64,000 bases of DNA. Origin: Dioszegia crocea. Its lineage: Eukaryota; Basidiomycota; Tremellomycetes; Tremellales; Bulleribasidiaceae. The notes below the pieces were generated by a model, which saw nothing but the letters and a program-made list of their open reading frames with translations, did no database searches and was not told where the DNA came from. This document shows positions 58,976 to 64,000 of the stretch, in pieces. The stretch is taken from assembly GCA_001600615.1 (NCBI GenBank), contig BCKK01000004.1, positions 1,165,316 to 1,229,315 on the forward strand, in the 5' to 3' direction. Numbering within the stretch: the stretch's first letter is position 1; the number at the start of each line of letters is the position of its first letter. Position numbers and translations under genes: made by a program.

Positions 58976-60265
58976 ATGACTTCTATGGATCTGCGAGTCG
59001 GGGGAAAGTACAGGATCGGCAAGAAGATTGGCAGTGGATCGTTCGGTAAGCTGCCAAGTCATTTCGCACCATAAAGATCTCAGCTGACCCGCCAGGTGAT
59101 ATCTACCTCGGCGTCAACATTGTCTCCGGCGAGGAGGTCGCCATCAAGTTAGAATCCGTCAAGGCCAAGCACCCCCAATTGGAATATGAGTCCAAGGTCT
59201 ACAAATCCCTCGCGGGTGGTGTCGGTGTTCCATTCGTCAGGTGGTACGGAACCGAATGTGACTACAACGCCATGGTTCTTGACCTACTGTAAGTTTACAT
59301 ACGCTCGGATGTCAGCAATATTTTAGCTTACAAACCCAGCGGTCCCTCCCTCGAAGACCTCTTCAACTTCTGTACCCGTAAATTCTCACTCAAAACCGTC
59401 CTTCTCCTAGCCGACCAACTCGTCTCGCGAGCCGAATACATCCACTCGCGAAACTTCCTGCACCGCGATATCAAACCCGACAACTTCCTCATGGGGATCG
59501 GGAAGCGCGGGAATCAGGTCAACGTGATTGATTTCGGTTTGGCCAAGAAGTACCGTGACCCCAAGACGCACTTGCACATTCCTTATAGGGAGAACAAGAA
59601 CTTGACGGGTACGGCGCGATATACTAGTATCAACACGCATTTGGGTGTAGAGCAGTCTAGGCGAGATGATTTGGAGAGTCTGGGTTATGTTCTCATGGTG
59701 AGCTTGTTGAGGGACTTTTACGTGTACCTTGCATCAGCTGACGAGGCAGTACTTCCTCCGTGGTCAGCTACCCTGGCAGGGACTCAAGGCGGCTACGAAG
59801 AAGCAGAAGTACGACCGAATCATGGAGAAGAGTGAGTTTGCCTGTGAATATGACAGGTCATTGAGCAGAGAACTGACGATTGCAGAAATGACAACTCCCA
59901 CCGAAGTCCTCTGCCGAGGGTTCCCGAACGAATTCGCAATCTACCTAAACTACTGCCGATCCCTCCGATTCGACGACAAGCCAGACTACTCATACCTCCG
60001 TAAACTATTCCGAGACCTCTTTGTCCGCGAAGGTTTCCAATACGACTACGTGTTTGACTGGTCTGTCCAGCCCGACCCAAACAAGGCGGCGCCCCACGGC
60101 GGTATGGGTGACGGCAGTCACGCCCAGCTCCAGGCGATGCAGGCTGCGCAACAGAAGAGGCGGGTCATGCCTGATGAGCAGCCCGGGAATGCTGCGGCGA
60201 TGGACAGCCAGCGTCAGTTGAGGAGTCAGACAAGGAATGCCGTCAGGGACAATAACGGGTGGTAA
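58976..60265 (+). CDS. Casein kinase 1 (Hrr25/Hhp1, CK1 delta/epsilon type), intact copy
   Basis: Five exons (58976-59045, 59096-59288, 59340-59697, 59750-59831, 59886-60265) sum to 1083 nt and encode 360 residues. The kinase features are complete: GSGSFG (Gly loop), VAIKLES (catalytic Lys), [23 protein letters not shown], then [20 protein letters not shown] and [20 protein letters not shown]. Next are the CK1 signatures [20 protein letters not shown] and [19 protein letters not shown] tail of about 60 residues ends NAVRDNNGW. This is the nuclear/cytosolic Hrr25/Hhp1 type, acting in DNA repair, ribosome maturation, endocytosis and meiosis. The upstream frame is open but poorly coding, so the ATG at 58976 is kept. 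It is the reference for the second copy at 61798. Confidence 0.95.
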
Positions 60266-61797
60266 ATCGCTCAGTGGTAGTGAAGGGTGATCGTGCCTGT
60301 TCTTGACCTGGGGATGGGGGATGGGTGAAGGGGAAGAGGGAGAGGGACTATGGTCCTGGGGTGCCGGGCCGGAATAGGGCCAGAATATACGATTAAAACC
60401 TTTGTTCGGCTCGCCCATCGGATTTGCGCACTCGAAAACAATACAGCACGAGACTTCCCTGCGCGCCGCCCTCTTACTCTCCCATATATCCGCCCGTCAA
60501 TAATCAAATCTCCGACCTCATATCCCCACATCTCCCTTCCCGCTCTTCTCGCTTCGGCTCTCGTCTCGGATCAATCCCGGCTCTCGTATGAATATCATGT
60601 ATCTCCCCCTCACTCATCCTACCTATGTCATTTGCGCCACATCCCTGCGCTCTCGCCTCATCCCCCCAATATACCCCGACGTCCTCATATCCCATATACC
60701 CCGGCATCTCTTCACTTCTCGCCGATCCCACCTCACATAAATCGATCCATGTCTATCGTCTAGGGTCACGTCAGCCCTATCGCCACCATTTTATTTTCCC
60801 CCCCCAATTCCCTTATCACTCTTTCACGTCATCCCTCGGCACTTGACACTAAACATCGCGCCCTTGTCCATATCCTTCCGGACCGCAGTCGTCTCGTCAT
60901 CACCTCAGCATTCGTTCCGCTCGCCTGGCACAGGGACGGATGACCGTCGGAAATAGGCGCGTGTTGGAAAAGAAGCGGGGTCCTGTGTCGTTTTCCCCAG
61001 GAGGTCTATGATCTATAGCTGTACTAGTAGCTCATTGTCTATAATCGTCTTCTATCTCATTTTTCTTCCTCCCCTTTCCCCCCTCATCACCATCCTCTGC
61101 GGGTTGTGACTACCATCACTGCACAACCACCCCCCTCTTTTTTCTTTCTTTTTCTTTCACAGTAGCATAGGCCCTCAGCGGCGTCTGTCTCATGCGTCCC
61201 TTATGCGGTATGAATCTGTCTATCTCTGTGCTGTAGCTGTGATCAAGTTCTCAATTGAGGGGTCTTAGAAGCGATTGTCGATTGCTAAGGTCCGGTTCAC
61301 ATTCGCAAATTCGGCCCAGGGCCACCCACATGTTGTGGAATCGAGTTCGTTTTTCGACTTTTAATCACCTACCCCTTGCATCACAGCGTCTATATCACCC
61401 AACTATCGCACAGAGCCATATCAGTGAGGGACAACATGTCTACTACAAGCTCTCTCAGTTCATCCTGTACCTTCCAGAGCCTGATCCTTTCGCGTCGCCG
61501 TAACCGCTAGAAATATCCGGCAAGTTTCCGCCTCTTACCCACCTTTCACCCCTGACTCCCACTCGGGGCCATGGCTTCCTTTCACAATCTCTTGTCTCTC
61601 CTCACCCTCAACTTGAGGGCGGTACATAAGCTCGCCATACCGCTTTGTCGTCGAAAAATACGTCTGGACCAAGTCGACTTTGATCTTTACTCGCTCAGCT
61701 AGATTCATCCGTCTGACTCTTTCGAGAACAGCTGTCACGCCTGATCTCCCTGTAATCTCATACTGATCATCCTTGACTCTTACTGCACATTGCCAAT
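60266..61797 (+). other. Long spacer between the tandem CK1 genes
   Basis: About 1.5 kb holding the first kinase's 3' flank and the long pyrimidine-rich 5' leader of the second. A 138-codon frame at 60350-60763 is Pro/Ser/His-rich and looks like a product of C/T-biased leader sequence. No motif supports a gene. Confidence 0.4.
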
Positions 61798-63227
61798 ATG
61801 CCTCCTCCTCATTCCTCTTCGGCCAAAACGCTCACGATGGACATTCGTGTCGGGGGGCGTTATCGAGTGGGCAAGAAGATCGGGAGTGGATCTTTTGGTG
61901 AGTCTTCAGTCCTCTATCACTGCGTTCTCGTCGTCCACACCTTTCCATCTTGGGTGGAAGAGGCATAAATCGGACAATAGCTGATACGCCCAGGGGATAT
62001 CTATCTCGGTCAAAACATCGTCTCGGGCGAAGAAGTCGCCATCAAGATGGAGTCCACCACGGTCAAGCACCCTCAGCTGGAGATTGAGGCCAAGGTATTC
62101 AGAGCTTTGGCGGGCGGTCTGGGCGTACCGTCCATCCGCTGGTTTGGGACTGAGAACGACTACAACGCTTTGGTGCTGGACCTCCTGTAAGCTGTGCTGA
62201 CGTACCTTCCTCACCTATCAATAATCATTTCTAAAGCTGACACCCCCAAAGTGGACCCTCCCTCGAAGATCTTTTCCGCTTCTGTAACCGCAAATTCTCA
62301 CTCAAGACTGTCCTCCTACTCGCAGACCAACTTGTCGCTCGTACAGAGTACATGCACTCCCGCAACGTGTTTCATCGAGACATGAAGCCCGACAATTTCC
62401 TCATGGGCATTGGGAAACGGGGGAATCAAGTCAATGTCATCGACTTTGGATTGGCCAAGGCTTACAGAGATCCCAAAACACATGTCCATATACCCTATCG
62501 CGAGAACAAGGGGCTGTGCGGTACGGCGCAGTATACCAGCCTCAATACCCATTTGGGCGTCGATTAGTCCAGAAGGGACGATCTGGAGGGTCTGGGTTAC
62601 ATGTTGGTGGTCAGTCCATTTCACGGTAAAGGGGGATTGAGCTGACAGTCGCAGTACTTCCTCCGAGGCTCACTGCCGTGGAAGGGACTCAAAGGAGCGA
62701 GCAAGAAGGAGATGTTTGATCGAATCATGTTCAAGAGTGAGTGGAAGACATGCCTAACGTTCGGGTCGCAGATCTCTTATCGAGCCTAGTCATCCTCGAC
62801 TGCTGTCTCCTGGGATACTCCCTCATCCCGAACCCCGCGCTGATATCCAGAAATGACCACTCCGACCGAAGTACTCTGCCGCGGCTTCCCCAACGAATTC
62901 GCCACTTACTTCAACTACTGCCGCTCCCTCCGATTCGACGACAAGCCAGACTACGCTTACCTCCGCAAGCTCTTCCGCGACCTCATGGCTCGAGAAGAGA
63001 TCGCGTATGACTATGTGTTTGATTGGTGTGTGACTCCCGACCCAAACTACAGGCAGATCGCCGAGGAGGCGGAGAGGAAGGCTGTGGAGTTGACGAAGAT
63101 GAAGGAGGAGTTCAGAGCTAAATTGGAGGCGATGGAGAAGGAGGTGCCTGAGGTGGAGGAGGAGAAGAAAGACGACGAGGTCAAAGAGGTGGTCCTGCCG
63201 GTGGCTGCAGCTGTGGCTGTGCAGTGA
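61798..63227 (+). pseudogene. Second casein kinase 1 gene, interrupted by one in-frame TAG
   Basis: Exons 61798-61897, 61994-62186, 62252-62609, 62655-62736 and 62851-63227 match the first copy exon for exon; exons 2, 3 and 4 have identical lengths (193, 358, 82 nt). The kinase motifs are present: [36 protein letters not shown] and [14 protein letters not shown]. At codon 203 the conserved Gln of EQSRRDD is TAG (62565-62567), so the predicted product is 202 residues without the C-lobe. Downstream the frame is otherwise intact and conserved ([37 protein letters not shown]), ending in a Glu/Lys-rich coiled tail. No other lesion is visible. Options are a recent nonsense allele, a sequencing error, or recoding. 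I label it pseudogene with reservation; if recoded it would encode 369 residues. Confidence 0.8.
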
Positions 63228-64000
63228 TGGCAAGTGTGCGAGTTGGTGGGGTACGGTTATGTGGTGAGGAAGAGGAGCCGGATGAGATCGATGTAGTCCT
63301 AGCTCATGCAGCAGCCTTGTACAAGTGAATATGCATGTGATCTGCCCCACATGCCGACACTGCTGAGGTGCCTATGGTTGTCGGAACCTCTTGGCACAGT
63401 CTCTTCGGTCTTAGTGTATTAGCTTCATCGCGAAGCGTCACATCAACGAATATTGTCGCACTGCATGCGCACAGCTATACTTTCGCCCCTCTCTGGCAGG
63501 ACCTAGCGCCTCATCTAACTCGTTCGCTTCGCCATTTCCGAATACGGTCTCCCCTGCTAGCCGACTTCTACGCCCGTCAGCGCGTTACACCTCACAGTAC
63601 AGCCGACGATCGCGCACAGGCCGAGCGTACGTAGTGCCTTCCAAAAGTATCGGTACCGTTTTGATACCAAATACTATACCAGTACTAGGTGCGATAGTAG
63701 GTACATGGTATCATACCAAGAAAAGTCTTGGTATTTGCTATGGTATTGGTATGGGCGAAAATGACAATTCCAGTCCTCAATTTTCAACACCTCAGCCAAA
63801 AAACCTGGTATACCGTACCAGGGCACTTAGTAGGTATATGGTATCGTATCAGACTTAGTACTGGTATCTGGTATAGTATTGGTATCAGCTTCGAGCGGAT
63901 TTTTGGTATTGGTATACCTTCTATTGTACTATTGGAAAGCACTAAGCGTACGCGCGTGTCAAGCAAGTGATAACCCTGAAAGGACCTGTTAGCAGCAAGA
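63228..64000. other. 3' flank of CK1 copy 2 and repeat-bearing end of window
   Basis: About 770 bp without a supported gene. The part from about 63640 is the GGTAT-rich inverted-repeat element. The rest (63228-63640) shows no clear feature. Confidence 0.4.
63640..63930. repeat. GGTAT-rich inverted-repeat element (MITE-like)
   Basis: The arm at 63662-63687 (TGATACCAAATACTATACCAG...) pairs with 63856-63887 (...CTGGTATAGTATTGGTATCA), about 25 bp with small gaps. A direct repeat, TAGTAGGTAYATGGTATCRTA, occurs at 63695-63716 and 63829-63849. GGTAT or its complement recurs about twenty times in 290 bp. No protein is encoded. It is probably a small non-autonomous element or the degenerate end of a larger one lying past the window. 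Confidence 0.6.

Noticed and set aside
60350..60763. 138-codon plus-strand frame between the CK1 genes
   Set aside because: Pro/Ser/His composition follows from C/T-rich leader DNA; no conserved motif or splice structure.
1..64000. tRNA, rRNA or CRISPR features
   Set aside because: I looked for T-loop GGTTCGAAYC contexts, rRNA-like tracts and regularly spaced repeats and found none that hold up. A covariance-model scan would be decisive.

Overview
This window is nuclear DNA of a basidiomycete fungus, most likely a tremellomycete (Cryptococcus/Saitozyma/Tremella-like). Genes sit densely on both strands. Almost every coding region is split by many short introns (about 40-60 nt, GT..AG, with a CTGAC/CTGAT branch site about 10-20 nt before the acceptor). 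Several start codons are followed within 0-5 nt by an intron. The family assignments below are read by eye from translated motifs. Where several exons were joined by hand, the summed exon length was checked to be a multiple of three.

Layout, left to right. 0-8 kb: TVP38 (cut by the left edge), ribosomal protein eS21, mitochondrial SSB (RIM1), a four-helix membrane protein and a Mid2-like mucin receptor. 8-16 kb: a UBE2S-type E2, a fold-back repeat element, a decayed tract with a zinc-cluster-like motif, two tandem PPxY-motif paralogues and a coiled-coil orphan. 16-31 kb: an unusual RNase III head-to-head with the Pol I factor RRN3, a ten-exon orphan, an MFSD1-like transporter and NTE1. 31-44 kb: a BAP31/Yet3 protein, a CID-domain RNA factor, an F-box protein, ARL1 head-to-head with the polynucleotide kinase GRC3, and a Kre6/Skn1 glucan-synthesis protein. 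44-58 kb: an MDR oxidoreductase, a CHD/Mi-2-like SNF2 protein without its second helicase lobe, a WKF-domain protein, a secreted metallophosphoesterase, a small membrane protein and UMP1. 58-64 kb: tandem casein kinase 1 genes, the second interrupted by one in-frame TAG, then a short inverted-repeat element rich in GGTAT.

Most genes are housekeeping. Ribosome-biogenesis or nucleolar functions recur: eS21, RNase III, RRN3, GRC3 and the WKF protein. Secretory-pathway and ER functions recur too: TVP38, ARL1, BAP31 and NTE1. The most unusual observations are altered catalytic or domain content in otherwise intact genes: the nonsense codon in the second CK1, the SNF2 protein lacking RecA2, a GH16 protein with Thr for the second catalytic Glu, and an RNase III with Ser for a metal-binding Asp. 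I found no CRISPR array, rRNA or tRNA gene.
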